Source: Crenobacter oryzisoli (GTDB lineage: Bacteria; Pseudomonadota; Gammaproteobacteria; Burkholderiales; Chromobacteriaceae). From it: DNA of 64,000 nt. The notes under the pieces were generated by a model. It made no database searches, was not told the DNA's origin, and saw only the letters and a list, made by a program, of their open reading frames with translations. Below, piece by piece: positions 36,820 through 45,685 of this stretch. Within the stretch, counting starts at the first letter, position 1; each line of letters opens with the position of its first letter. A program made the position numbers and the translations under genes. The stretch is taken from the NCBI RefSeq assembly GCF_030385785.1, contig NZ_JAUEDK010000007.1, positions 1 through 64,000 on the forward strand, given 5' to 3'.

Positions 36820-37941
36820 ATGCAACAAGCCCACACCGCCCCGGTTTGCGATCTTCAGGGTTCGCTCGCGTACACGCTGCCCGCCCACTACTACACCTCG
36901 CAGGAGATCTTCGAGCAGGAGAAGAAGAGCATCTTCAGCAAGAGCTGGGTGTGCGTGATGCACAAGAGCCAGGTCGCCGAGCCGAATTCGTACGCGACCG
37001 CCAAGGTCGCCGGCGAGAACGTGTTCGTTGTGCGCGGCCGCGACGGCGTGCTGCGCGCGTTCTACAACGTCTGCCCGCACCGCGCGCACGAGCTGTTCGC
37101 CGAAGGGGCGGGCCGGGCTAAGAACGTGATCACCTGTCCGTACCACGCGTGGGCATTCGGCCTGGACGGCAAGCTGGTGCATGCTCGCAACAGCGAGAAC
37201 GTGCCGGGCTTCTGCAAGGACAACGCGGGCCTGTCGCCGGTGCGCGTCGAGGAGTTCTGTGGCCTGGTGTTCGTGAACCTCGACATGGACGCCGTGCCGC
37301 TGGCCGAACAGGCCAAGGAGCTGAACGACGAAATCCGTGCGCGCTGCCCGGACGTCGACTCGCTCGTGCCGGCGCACAAGCTCACTTACGAGATGAAGGC
37401 GAACTGGAAGGTCGTGGTCGACAACTACCTGGAGTGCCTGCACTGCCAGACCGCGCACCCGGCGCTGGTCGAGTCGATCAAGATGGAGACCTACCTGCAC
37501 AAGGTGCGCGGCATCTTCACGAGCCAGATCGGCCAGACCCGCTCGGGCAGCGACGCGTTCACCTACGATGACGAAGCGCCGAACACCGACTTCGCCGCGT
37601 ACTGGCTGTGGCCGAACGTGACGCTGAACGTGTTGCCGGGCAACGGCAACTACGGCGTCTTCTATATGTTCCCGGTCGACGCCGACACCACGATCCAGCA
37701 CTTCGAATTCTACTTCCGCGATACGACTCCGACCGAAGAGCAGCAGCAGCTGATCGAGTACTACAAGAACGTACTCAAGCCCGAGGACCTGTCGATCGTC
37801 GAGTCAGTACAGCGCGGCCTCAAGTCGCGCGGCTACCGCAACGGCCAGGGCCCGCTGTTGATCACCGACGACAAGACCTCGGCGATCGGCGAGCACGGCG
37901 TCCAGCACTTCCAGCAGATGGTGCTCGACGCGCTCGCCTGA
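36820..37941 (+). CDS. CntA/YeaW-like Rieske oxygenase, large subunit
   Basis: 373 residues. N-terminal Rieske domain with CPHRAHEL and CPYHAWAF (C-x-H ... C-x2-H). The catalytic domain has DNYLECLHCQTAHP, whose two His and a later Asp bind the mononuclear iron. The wording WKVVVDNYLEC, FYFRDTTPTEEQQ and SIVESVQRGLKSRGYR closely follows carnitine monooxygenase, which cuts carnitine to trimethylamine and malic semialdehyde. Gamma-butyrobetaine or another betaine is also possible. AAGAGGAG precedes the ATG. It is followed after 27 bp by an aldehyde dehydrogenase, in one probable operon. Confidence 0.88.
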   Translation: MQQAHTAPVCDLQGSLAYTLPAHYYTSQEIFEQEKKSIFSKSWVCVMHKSQVAEPNSYATAKVAGENVFVVRGRDGVLRAFYNVCPHRAHELFAEGAGRAKNVITCPYHAWAFGLDGKLVHARNSENVPGFCKDNAGLSPVRVEEFCGLVFVNLDMDAVPLAEQAKELNDEIRARCPDVDSLVPAHKLTYEMKANWKVVVDNYLECLHCQTAHPALVESIKMETYLHKVRGIFTSQIGQTRSGSDAFTYDDEAPNTDFAAYWLWPNVTLNVLPGNGNYGVFYMFPVDADTTIQHFEFYFRDTTPTEEQQQLIEYYKNVLKPEDLSIVESVQRGLKSRGYRNGQGPLLITDDKTSAIGEHGVQHFQQMVLDALA

Positions 37942-37968
37942 TCCCCAACCGATACCAGGAATAAAGAC

Positions 37969-39435
37969 ATGATCCAGACCCAGCTCTACATCGACGGCCA
38001 GTGGCAGGACCCGGTCGCCAACGGCAAGCGCGCCATCCTTAGCCCGGCCGACGAAACGGTGATCGCCGAGGCCGCCGAGGGCTCGCGCGACGACGCCCGC
38101 CTGGCGATCGCCGCCGCACGCAAGGCTTTCGACGGCCCGTGGCGTAACAGCACGATCCGCGAGCGCGCCAAGCTCCTGAACAAGATCGCCGAGTTGATCG
38201 ACCGCGACGCCGAGAACCTCGCACACCTCGAGTCGCTGAACACCGGCAAGACGATCACCGAGAGCCGCACCGACATGGGCGACATCGCGGCGACGTTCCG
38301 CTACTTCGCCGGCCTGGTCGCGTCCGAGTCGGGCGCGGTCAACGAGGCACCGCACCACGTGATCAGCCGCACGCTGCGGGAACCGGTCGGCGTGTGCGGC
38401 CTGATCACGCCGTGGAACTATCCGCTCTTGCAGGCGGCGTGGAAGATCGCGCCGGCGCTGGGCGCCGGCAACACCGTTGTGATCAAGCCGAGCAACCTGA
38501 CGCCGCTGACCACGCACCGCTTCACCGAGTTGATCGCCGAGCTCGACCTGCCGGCCGGCGTGTTCAACCTGGTGACCGGCGGTGCCGAGGTTGGCGCCGA
38601 GCTCGCCGAGAGCGTCGACGTCGATCTGGTGTCGTTCACCGGCGGCGCCTACGCCGGCGAGAGCATCATGAAGGCCGCCACCGGTAACTTCAAACGCATC
38701 GGTCTGGAGCTGGGCGGCAAGAACCCGAACATCGTGTTCGCCGACGCCGACCTCGACACCGCCGTCGACTACGCGCTGAACGCGGCCTTCTTCCACGCAG
38801 GCCAAGTGTGCTCGGCCGGTTCGCGGCTGATGGTCGAGGACGCGATCTACGATGAATTTATCGCAAGGTTGGCCGAGCGCCTGCCGCGCATCGTGATCGG
38901 CAACGGCTTCCACGCCGAGACGCAGATGGGCCCGGTGCAGTCGGCCGCGCAGCACGAGAAGATCCTGAAACTGGTGCAGATGGGCGTCGCCGAAGGCGCG
39001 CGCCTGGTGCACGGCGGCAAGCGTCCGGCAGGCGACGTCTACCGCAAGGGCTTCTGGCTCGAGCCGACACTGCTCGCCGACGTCACCGCCGAGATGAAGA
39101 TCGCCAAGGAGGAGATCTTCGGCCCGGTGATCACCGCCGAGCGCTTCAGCTCCGAAGAAGAAGTGCTATGCCTGGCGAACGACACGCCGTACGGCCTGGC
39201 CGCCGCGGTGTGGACGAAGGATTTGGACAAGGCGAACCGGATGTCGCGCGCGCTGCGCTTTGGCACCGTATGGGTGAACGACTACCACCCGTATTTCCCG
39301 GAGGCACCGTGGGGCGGCTACAAGGCGAGCGGAATCGGCCGCGAGCTCGCGCGCATCGGTCTCGATGAATACACCGAGCTCAAGCACAGCTACATCAACC
39401 TGGCACCGAAGCCGATGGGCTGGTTCGGCGCGTAG
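37969..39435 (+). CDS. betB: NAD(P)+ aldehyde dehydrogenase, betaine-aldehyde type
   Basis: 488 residues, normal for the ALDH superfamily. Catalytic Glu is in LELGGKNPNIVF and the nucleophile Cys in FFHAGQVCSAGSR; GLITPWNYPLLQAAWKIAPAL and SFTGGAYAGESI form the cofactor site. It is closest in wording to betaine-aldehyde dehydrogenases. Next to choline-oxidase-type BetA this implies oxidation of betaine aldehyde to glycine betaine, but malic semialdehyde from the Rieske reaction is an equally sensible substrate. The symbol is therefore tentative. Confidence 0.82.
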   Translation: MIQTQLYIDGQWQDPVANGKRAILSPADETVIAEAAEGSRDDARLAIAAARKAFDGPWRNSTIRERAKLLNKIAELIDRDAENLAHLESLNTGKTITESRTDMGDIAATFRYFAGLVASESGAVNEAPHHVISRTLREPVGVCGLITPWNYPLLQAAWKIAPALGAGNTVVIKPSNLTPLTTHRFTELIAELDLPAGVFNLVTGGAEVGAELAESVDVDLVSFTGGAYAGESIMKAATGNFKRIGLELGGKNPNIVFADADLDTAVDYALNAAFFHAGQVCSAGSRLMVEDAIYDEFIARLAERLPRIVIGNGFHAETQMGPVQSAAQHEKILKLVQMGVAEGARLVHGGKRPAGDVYRKGFWLEPTLLADVTAEMKIAKEEIFGPVITAERFSSEEEVLCLANDTPYGLAAAVWTKDLDKANRMSRALRFGTVWVNDYHPYFPEAPWGGYKASGIGRELARIGLDEYTELKHSYINLAPKPMGWFGA

Positions 39436-39560
39436 CCGCCGCTCGGCGACCTTTCGTCGCCGTGTCGCGCCAGCGCTGCTACGGTAGGCGCTGACGCGCT
39501 GCGGCAGAAGCCGGGCCCGGTCGACGGGTTCGGCCTTCCCTCATCGAAGAGGAGATTGCG

Positions 39561-41267
39561 ATGAGCGCAATCAAGGAATACGACTACATCATCGTCGGTG
39601 CCGGTTCGGCCGGCTGCGTGCTCGCCGCGCGGCTGACCGAGGACGCCGACGTGTCGGTGCTGCTTCTGGAAGCGGGCGGCCCCGACTGGCGGCTCGACTG
39701 GCGCACGCAGATGCCGGCGGCGCTCGCCTACCCGCTGCAGGGCACGACCTACAACTGGGCCTACGTCACCGAGCCGGAGCCACACATGGGCGGCCGCCGG
39801 ATGACGCAGGGGCGCGGCAAGGGTCTCGGCGGCTCGTCGCTGATCAACGGCATGGTCTACATCCGCGGCAACGCGATGGACTACGACGGCTGGGCCGAGA
39901 ACAAGGGCCTGGAACACTGGAGCTACGCCGACTGCTTGCCGTACTTCAGGAAAGCCGAAACCTACGACAAGGGCGCGAACGACTACCACGGCGGCGACGG
40001 CCCCCTGCACGTGACGACGCCGAAGCCCGGCATCAGCCCGTTGTTCGACGCCTTCATCAAGGCGGGCGCTCAGGCCGGCTACCCGGCGACCCCCGACCTG
40101 AACGGTTACCGCCAGGAAGGCTTCGGCCCGATGGACCGCACCACGACCGCGAACGGCCGGCGCTGCAGCACCTCGTTCGCGTATCTGGACCAGGCCAAGG
40201 ACAGGGACAACCTGACCGTGCACACCCGTGCGCTCGCCGACCGCATCTTGTTCAACGGCAAGCGCGCCATCGGTGTCGCCTATCTGCAGGGCGATACGCC
40301 GCAAGAAGCGCGCGCGCGCCGCGAGGTGATCGTGTCCAACGGCGCGATCGCGTCGCCGCAGCTGTTGCTGCGCTCCGGCGTCGGCAACGCCGACGAGCTC
40401 TCCGCGATGGGCATCGACCCGGTGATCGACTTGAAGGGGGTCGGCGAGAACCTGCAGGACCACCTCGAGATGTACCTGCAGTACGAGTGTACCAAGCCGG
40501 TGTCGCTGTACCCGGCGCTCAAGTGGTGGAACAAGCCGGCGATCGGCATCGAGTGGTACGTCAACGGCACCGGCACTGGCGCCTCCAACCACTTCGAGGC
40601 CGGCGGCTTCATCCGCAGCAGCGACGAGTTCGCGTGGCCGAACCTGCAGTACCACTTCATCCCGCTGGCGATGAACTACGACGGCAGCAACCCGGTGCAG
40701 AGCCACGGCTTCCAGTGCCACGTCGGCTCGATGCGCTCGCCGAGCACCGGCTTCGTCAAGCTCGCTAGCCGCGACCCGCGCGTGAAGCCGCGCCTGTTGT
40801 TCAACTACATGGCGCACGACGTCGACTGGCGCGAATTCCGCGCCGGCATCAGGATCACGCGCGAGATCATCGCGCAGCAGGCGATGGACCAGTTCCGCGG
40901 CCGTGAAATCAAGCCGGGGATGATGATCCAGTCCGACGCCGAGATCGACGAATTCGTCAGAACGCACGCCGAGACCGCGCTGCACCCCTCGTGCACCTGC
41001 AAGATGGGCGATGCGAGCGACCCGGAAGCGGTGGTCGACAACCAGGGCCGCGTGCACGGGCTGTCGGGCCTGCGCGTCGTCGACGCGTCGATCATGCCGC
41101 GCATCGTCACCGGCAACCTCAACGCGCCGACGATCATGATGGCCGAGAAGCTCGCCGACGTGATCCGCGGCCGCGTGCCGCTGGCGCGCTCGAGCGCCCC
41201 GTACTACAAGGCCGGCGGTGTCAGCTCCAGCGGCCGGCGCCAGGCGGAGGCGGCGATCGCCCAGTAG
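39561..41267 (+). CDS. betA: GMC oxidoreductase, choline dehydrogenase type
   Basis: 568 residues; FAD enzyme oxidising choline to betaine aldehyde at the membrane. Rossmann motif [20 protein letters not shown] at the N-terminus; GMC signature 1 [20 protein letters not shown]; signature 2 [18 protein letters not shown]; catalytic His in [18 protein letters not shown] lies before the ATG. 125 bp after betB, in the same direction, so probably the third gene of the operon. Choline is the family's substrate; confirmed only by similarity. Confidence 0.88.
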   Translation: MSAIKEYDYIIVGAGSAGCVLAARLTEDADVSVLLLEAGGPDWRLDWRTQMPAALAYPLQGTTYNWAYVTEPEPHMGGRRMTQGRGKGLGGSSLINGMVYIRGNAMDYDGWAENKGLEHWSYADCLPYFRKAETYDKGANDYHGGDGPLHVTTPKPGISPLFDAFIKAGAQAGYPATPDLNGYRQEGFGPMDRTTTANGRRCSTSFAYLDQAKDRDNLTVHTRALADRILFNGKRAIGVAYLQGDTPQEARARREVIVSNGAIASPQLLLRSGVGNADELSAMGIDPVIDLKGVGENLQDHLEMYLQYECTKPVSLYPALKWWNKPAIGIEWYVNGTGTGASNHFEAGGFIRSSDEFAWPNLQYHFIPLAMNYDGSNPVQSHGFQCHVGSMRSPSTGFVKLASRDPRVKPRLLFNYMAHDVDWREFRAGIRITREIIAQQAMDQFRGREIKPGMMIQSDAEIDEFVRTHAETALHPSCTCKMGDASDPEAVVDNQGRVHGLSGLRVVDASIMPRIVTGNLNAPTIMMAEKLADVIRGRVPLARSSAPYYKAGGVSSSGRRQAEAAIAQ

Positions 41268-41335
41268 GCCTGGCCGGCCTGTCGCCGGGGTGCGAGTAGC
41301 GCCCCGGCTATTGCATCCTCCTTGCGGTTTTCATC

Positions 41336-41611
41336 ATGTATGACCTGATCGGTTTGATCGGCGTGGTTGCCTACCTCGCCGCGTATTTCGGCGTCCAGCT
41401 GATGGGCTGGAGCCCGGAGAGCCAGCGCTACTTCGCGCTCAACGTGCTCGGGCCGGCGTGCATCCTGGTGTCGCTGGTACACAGCTTCAACCTGGCGTCG
41501 TTCGTCACCCAGTGCACCTGGCTCTTGGTGACCTTCTTCGGCTGGTGGCGCGCATGGCGGCGCAGGCCGGCGCGTGCGCTGGCTGCGCTGCAGTCCGCGG
41601 GCCGGCGCTGA
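41336..41611 (+). CDS. Small membrane protein, CBU_0592-like
   Basis: 91 residues with three hydrophobic segments: LIGLIGVVAYLAAYFGVQ, YFALNVLGPACILVSLV and FVTQCTWLLVTFFGWWRA, and a basic tail. This pattern fits the CBU_0592 family, a widespread inner-membrane protein of unknown function. It follows betA by 68 bp and may be co-transcribed. No role in amine metabolism can be claimed. Confidence 0.7.
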   Translation: MYDLIGLIGVVAYLAAYFGVQLMGWSPESQRYFALNVLGPACILVSLVHSFNLASFVTQCTWLLVTFFGWWRAWRRRPARALAALQSAGRR

Positions 41612-41645
41612 ACAAAGCTGCCAGGATGTTTTCTTGCGTCACCGA

Positions 41646-41661
41646 TGTTTCACGTGAAACG
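41646..41661. promoter_or_regulatory. parS-like ParB binding site 2
   Basis: TGTTTCACGTGAAACG matches the classical parS TGTTTCACGTGAAACA at 15 of 16 positions and is palindromic over 14 bp. It stands alone in the gap between the amine island and the pigment cluster. Confidence 0.8.
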
Positions 41662-41835
41662 GGTATCGTTCGGGACGCGTTCCTTGTCCTGGTTCGGCCA
41701 CGCTTTAGCGCTGTCTCCTTGACAACGTACTAAGTCGACCAGACAATACGGCCGCCCGACGCGCGAGGTGCAAATGGGCCGGAAAGTTCCCGGTTGCTCC
41801 TCCTGATTTTGTGCGTGTCCGCAGTACATGACGTT

Positions 41836-41876
41836 AATCCGCTGATTCAATGGCACATTGATCGGCGGATTTTCTT
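41836..41876 (+). promoter_or_regulatory. Hairpin with T-rich tail in the leader of the chorismatase gene
   Basis: AATCCGC (41836-41842) pairs with GCGGATT (41865-41871); inner GATTCAAT pairs with ATTGATC; TTTTCTTTT follows. It ends about 20 bp before the ATG at 41897, so it could be an attenuator, or the end of an upstream transcript. Confidence 0.5.
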
Positions 41877-41896
41877 TTGCAGATCGTTTGCCCACT

Positions 41897-42904
41897 ATGC
41901 CGACCGAACCTACCTCGCTCGAACTCGTCTGGACTGCCCGTCCTGCATCCATGCCGGCCGCCGTCTGCGGCGGGCTGTGCTATGGCTCGGCCGGCGGTGC
42001 CGATCTTGCCGAAGTGGCGATGGCCAGGCTCGGTGTCGCCGATTCCGACGCGCCATTGTTCAGTGTGTTTACGAGTCAGCAGTCGGTCGACAGCACCCAG
42101 TCCGGCACACTGCGCGTATGGCGCCGCCCTGACTGCTTATTCGCCGCGTTGAGCGTCGACGAAAACGATTACCGCACATGGGCTTCGCCGTTGCGCGAAG
42201 CCAGCCGCGTCGCCTACCGGACGCTGTTCGAACTATTGGCGCGCGAAGGCTACGATGCACCGTGGCGCTTCTGGAACTACATGGCCGACATCCACGGCGA
42301 CGAGGATGGGCTCGAACGTTACCGCCAGTTCAATGTTGGGCGCCAGCAGGCTTTCGACGACGCCGGCCTCAAGGTCGGCGCGTCGGCGCCGGCCGCGTGC
42401 GCGCTCGGCAGCCAGCGCGGGCCGCTGGTGGTCGCGGTGCTCGCCGGGCGCGAACCGGCGCTTGCGATTGAGAACCCGCGCCAGGTCAGCGCTTACAACT
42501 ACCCGAGCGCCTACGGTCCACGCGCGCCGGCGTTCGCGCGCGCCAGCATCTCGACGCTGGCGGGCCGGCCGCAGCTGTGGCTGTCCGGCACCGCGAGCAT
42601 CGTCGGCCACCGGACCCTGCACCTGGGCGATGTCGCCGAGCAGACACGCGAGACGCTGCGCAATATCCGCGCATTGCTCGACGAGGCGCGCGATCGCGTT
42701 CCCGGCGCCGACTTTTCGCTCGCCGACCTGCACTACACCGTCTACGTGCGCCATCCCGAGCACCAGCCGCAGGTCGCGGCGCTGCTCGCCGCCGAGGTCG
42801 GTGCCGCGGTGAATGCCGTCTACCTGCAGGCCGACGTATGCCGCGCCGACCTGTTGGTCGAGATCGAGGCGTCGGCCGGTCATCCGCTATGCCGCGCTCA
42901 TTGA
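41897..42904 (+). CDS. xanB2: XanB2-type chorismatase (3-/4-hydroxybenzoate synthase)
   Basis: 335 residues from ATG 41897. FkbO/Hyg5/XanB2 family: two RidA-like halves. Signatures are FSVFTSQQSVDSTQSGTLRV, WRFWNYMADIHGDEDGLERY, FNVGRQQAFDD and LSGTASIVGHRTLHLGDVAE, followed by the RidA-like QTRETLRNIRALL. The enzyme removes pyruvate from chorismate to give 3-hydroxybenzoate (and 4-hydroxybenzoate), the aryl starter of xanthomonadin-type polyenes. That agrees with the polyene genes that follow. The Shine-Dalgarno sequence is poor and a hairpin precedes the start, hinting at translational or attenuation control. Product ratio not predictable. Confidence 0.9.
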   Translation: MPTEPTSLELVWTARPASMPAAVCGGLCYGSAGGADLAEVAMARLGVADSDAPLFSVFTSQQSVDSTQSGTLRVWRRPDCLFAALSVDENDYRTWASPLREASRVAYRTLFELLAREGYDAPWRFWNYMADIHGDEDGLERYRQFNVGRQQAFDDAGLKVGASAPAACALGSQRGPLVVAVLAGREPALAIENPRQVSAYNYPSAYGPRAPAFARASISTLAGRPQLWLSGTASIVGHRTLHLGDVAEQTRETLRNIRALLDEARDRVPGADFSLADLHYTVYVRHPEHQPQVAALLAAEVGAAVNAVYLQADVCRADLLVEIEASAGHPLCRAH

Positions 42905-42971
42905 TCCGTCGGCCGCCGCTGAAAACGTTGCTGGCATGCTTCTCGCACCCGGCCCACCATTCGAGTTTCGC

Positions 42972-43739
42972 ATGACGCCCTCCCCCAGCCATCTGGTGCT
43001 GATCCCGAGCTACAACCCCGGCCCCAAGGTCTACGACACGGTGCGTGCCGCGCGCGCGCAGTGGAACCCGGTGTGGGTGATCGTCGATGGCAGTTGCGAC
43101 GGCAGCGCCGAGGGACTCGTGGCGATGGCCGCTGAGGATGCGGGGTTGCACGTGGAGGTATTGCCCGAAAACCGCGGCAAGGGCGCGGCGGTGCTTTACG
43201 GCCTGACCTTGGCCGAAGCGGCGGGATTCACGCATGTGCTGACGATGGATTCGGACGGCCAGCACCCGGCCGCGTCCATCCCCGAATTTATGGCGCGCTC
43301 GGCCGTGGAGCCCGATGCGATGGTGCTCGGCGTGCCGCAGTTCGATGCGAGCGCACCGAAGCTGCGGGTGCGCGGGCGCAAGGTGTCGAACGGCTGGGCG
43401 AATCTGGAAACGCTGTGGATGGGCATAGGCGATTCGCTGTTCGGCTTTCGAGTCTACCCGGCAAAGCCGCTGATCGCCGTGATGCAGCAGCAGCGCTGGA
43501 TGCGCCGCTTCGATTTCGATCCGGAGGCGGCGGTGCGGTTGTGCTGGTATGGCGTGCGTCCGGTCAACCTGCCCTGCCCAGTGCGCTATTTCGATGCCGG
43601 CGAGGGCGGCGTATCGCACTTCAACTATCTGCGCGACAACCTGCTGCTCACCGGCATGCACACCCGCCTGTTCTGCGGTTTCCTGCTGCGCCTGCCTCGG
43701 CTGCTGCTGCGGCGGCTCGTCAGTAGAACGCGCCGTTGA
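42972..43739 (+). CDS. Glycosyltransferase family 2 of the aryl-polyene cluster
   Basis: 255 residues from ATG 42972. GT-A fold: HLVLIPSYNPG, VIVDGSCDGSAEGL, NRGKGAAVLYGL and metal motif MDSDGQHP. The C-terminal RFDFDPEAAVRLCWYGVRPV and VSHFNYLRDNLLLTGMHTRL occur in GT2 proteins of aryl-polyene loci. It likely decorates the lipid-linked pigment. Same direction as xanB2 with a 67-bp gap. Its last 20 bp overlap the convergent ketoreductase gene end. Confidence 0.85.
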   Translation: MTPSPSHLVLIPSYNPGPKVYDTVRAARAQWNPVWVIVDGSCDGSAEGLVAMAAEDAGLHVEVLPENRGKGAAVLYGLTLAEAAGFTHVLTMDSDGQHPAASIPEFMARSAVEPDAMVLGVPQFDASAPKLRVRGRKVSNGWANLETLWMGIGDSLFGFRVYPAKPLIAVMQQQRWMRRFDFDPEAAVRLCWYGVRPVNLPCPVRYFDAGEGGVSHFNYLRDNLLLTGMHTRLFCGFLLRLPRLLLRRLVSRTRR

Positions 43740-44439
43740 TCGACAGCACCTGGCCGGAGATATAGCCGGCGTCGTCCGAGCACAGGAAGGCCACCAGCGC
43801 AGCGACCTCGTCGGGGCGACCGGCGCGCTGCATCGGGATCAGCCGGCGTATGGTCTCGGCATCGAACGCTTCCTCGCTCATCTCGGTCGCGATCACGCCC
43901 GGCGCGACCGCATTCACCGTGATGCCGCGGCTCGCGACTTCGAGCGCCAGCGCCTTGGTCGCGCCGTGCAGGCCGGCCTTGGCAGCCGAGTAGTTCACCT
44001 GGCCGCGGCTGCCGGCGAGCGCTGCGACCGAGCTGATGTTGATGATGCGCCCCCAGCGGGTGCGGATCATCGGCAGCAGGAGCGGCTGCGTGACATGGAA
44101 GAAACCGTTCAGCGAGACGTCGAGCACGCGGTGCCACTGCTCGGCGCGCATCCCCGGCAGCACCGCATCGTCGTGCACGCCGGCGTTGTTCACGAGAATC
44201 TGGATCGGGCCGTCTTCGAGCAGCTTCTCGAGCACTGCGGTGCTCCCTTCGGGCGATGTGACGTCGAACGCGAGCGCATGGGCGCTCAGGCCAGCCGCGC
44301 GAAGCTCGGCCGCCAGCGCTTCCGCCTTGGCAAGATTGGCGTTGGCGTGGATCAGTACCTCGTGCCCCTGCTCGGCCAACCTCCGCGAGATTGCCGCCCC
44401 GATGCCACCGCTGCCGCCGGTGACCAATGCGCGTTTCAT
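43720..44439 (-). CDS. 3-oxoacyl-ACP reductase (FabG-like) of the polyene cluster
   Basis: 239-residue short-chain dehydrogenase. NADP motif TGGSGGIGAAI; NNAG at about 89; catalytic Ser-Tyr-Lys in ISSVAALAGSRGQVNYSAAK. It reduces the keto intermediates made by the ketosynthase during polyene extension. Last gene of the long minus-strand operon; four-base overlap with the dehydratase gene. Assigned to the pigment pathway by context, not to housekeeping fatty-acid synthesis. Confidence 0.9.
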   Translation of the reverse strand: MKRALVTGGSGGIGAAISRRLAEQGHEVLIHANANLAKAEALAAELRAAGLSAHALAFDVTSPEGSTAVLEKLLEDGPIQILVNNAGVHDDAVLPGMRAEQWHRVLDVSLNGFFHVTQPLLLPMIRTRWGRIINISSVAALAGSRGQVNYSAAKAGLHGATKALALEVASRGITVNAVAPGVIATEMSEEAFDAETIRRLIPMQRAGRPDEVAALVAFLCSDDAGYISGQVLSINGAFY

Positions 44440-44900
44440 TCCTTGTTTCCCTTCTCGTTCAAATGGCGCGCGGCGTCGAGCCGCACCGCGGCGCGGCCGC
44501 TGGCCAGCAGCCGCTGCGCCGCGTTTACCGTAAAACGGTACATTACATTGTTCTCATCGCCCATCAGGCGCTCGACCTCGATGAGCAGTTCGGTGTCCAC
44601 GTCGTCGAGCGTCGCGACCGCCAGCGTCACGTCGCGCACGCTGGTCAGGAAGCCCGCGCGCGGCGCCGTATCGAAGCCGGCGGTGAGCGCGCCGTGCAGC
44701 GCCATCGCCTGCGCCGCGTACTCGATCGCGCACGCGGCGCCGAGCCGGCCCTGCTGACGCAGCGGATTGTCGGCGAGCCGGTGGCTGTCGGCGTGGCAGA
44801 CAATGCTATCCGCGTCCCAATGGCTCGCGCGCTCGATCAGGCACATCGTTCCCTGGTGCGGGATGAGCCGCGCGATTTCGGCCTTGTCGATCACGCGCAT
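44436..44900 (-). CDS. Hotdog-fold 3-hydroxyacyl-ACP dehydratase (ApeP-like)
   Basis: 154 residues. PHQGTMCLIERASHWD carries the conserved His at the start of the hotdog, and CAIEYAAQAMALHGAL the acidic helix residue (Glu). The family occurs in aryl-polyene clusters, where this subunit pairs with a second small dehydratase (here 50088-50411) to form the active heterodimer. Overlaps both neighbours. Confidence 0.88.
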   Translation of the reverse strand: MRVIDKAEIARLIPHQGTMCLIERASHWDADSIVCHADSHRLADNPLRQQGRLGAACAIEYAAQAMALHGALTAGFDTAPRAGFLTSVRDVTLAVATLDDVDTELLIEVERLMGDENNVMYRFTVNAAQRLLASGRAAVRLDAARHLNEKGNKE

Positions 44901-45685
44901 GGCTGCAACTCCACCGCCAGCTCGAAGCCGTTCAGCGTCCGCAGCGCGCAGCGCGCAGGCTGCCCTTTCGCGAGCGCGGCCAACAGCGGCAGCGCGGTGA
45001 GCGCCGGCGCCGAGTTAGCGAGCGCGTCGAGTTCGGCCTGGCCGGTACTGCCGGCCGGCGCTGCCGCCGTGTCCAGTTCGATGCGAGCGAGCGAACGCTC
45101 GCTGCGCTCGGGGCTCAGCAATAGCGCGACGCCGCACGCATCGGGCAGCGGGCGCAGGCGCGCGAGCGGTCCCGGATACGGCGTGTCATAGGCGATCAGC
45201 AGCACCGCGCGTTGCTCGCCGTGCACCTGGCCGAGCGTTTCGAGCAGGCCCATCGTGAAGCCCGCGTCGAAGGCGCTCAATACATTGCACGGCGCCTGGG
45301 CGCGCGCAGCGATCCCCCAGTAGCCGGCCGGGCCGTTGTGGACCGAGTTGGTAAAGCGGGTCGGCGACACCAGTCGCTCGGGCTCGGCCAGGGTCGTGCA
45401 CAGCGCGTGCATATTGTCGCCGTCGCCCCCCGACGCGGTGAACACCGTCGCGAGCGTCGTGGTATCGACGCCGGTGGCCGCCTCGAAGCCGAGCGCGAGC
45501 GCGAGCCGCACCGGCTTGCCGACACGGCGCCGCTCGGCCGGCGGCAGCGCCTGCGGTGCCGGCAGCTGCGTCGGGGCGGCTTGCCACGGCGCCTCGCCGG
45601 AGAGCTGGGCGGCAAGCTGGGGCCAATTGTCGAAACCGGGGCCGAGCGCGCCGACCCCGTCGAGATACGCAGACAGCTTGCTCAT
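44891..45685 (-). CDS. Beta-ketoacyl synthase chain-length factor-like protein
   Basis: 264 residues, only the N-terminal half of a thiolase-fold ketosynthase (ketoacyl-synt_2 type). TVFTASGGDGDNMHALCTTL and TRFTNSVHNGPAGYWGIA are typical. The position of the catalytic Cys reads NVLSAFDAGFTMGL, without an active cysteine. It should therefore be the non-catalytic partner that sets chain length with the ketosynthase encoded just upstream. Start ATG 45685 overlaps the ketosynthase stop. Confidence 0.88.
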   Translation of the reverse strand: MSKLSAYLDGVGALGPGFDNWPQLAAQLSGEAPWQAAPTQLPAPQALPPAERRRVGKPVRLALALGFEAATGVDTTTLATVFTASGGDGDNMHALCTTLAEPERLVSPTRFTNSVHNGPAGYWGIAARAQAPCNVLSAFDAGFTMGLLETLGQVHGEQRAVLLIAYDTPYPGPLARLRPLPDACGVALLLSPERSERSLARIELDTAAAPAGSTGQAELDALANSAPALTALPLLAALAKGQPARCALRTLNGFELAVELQPCA

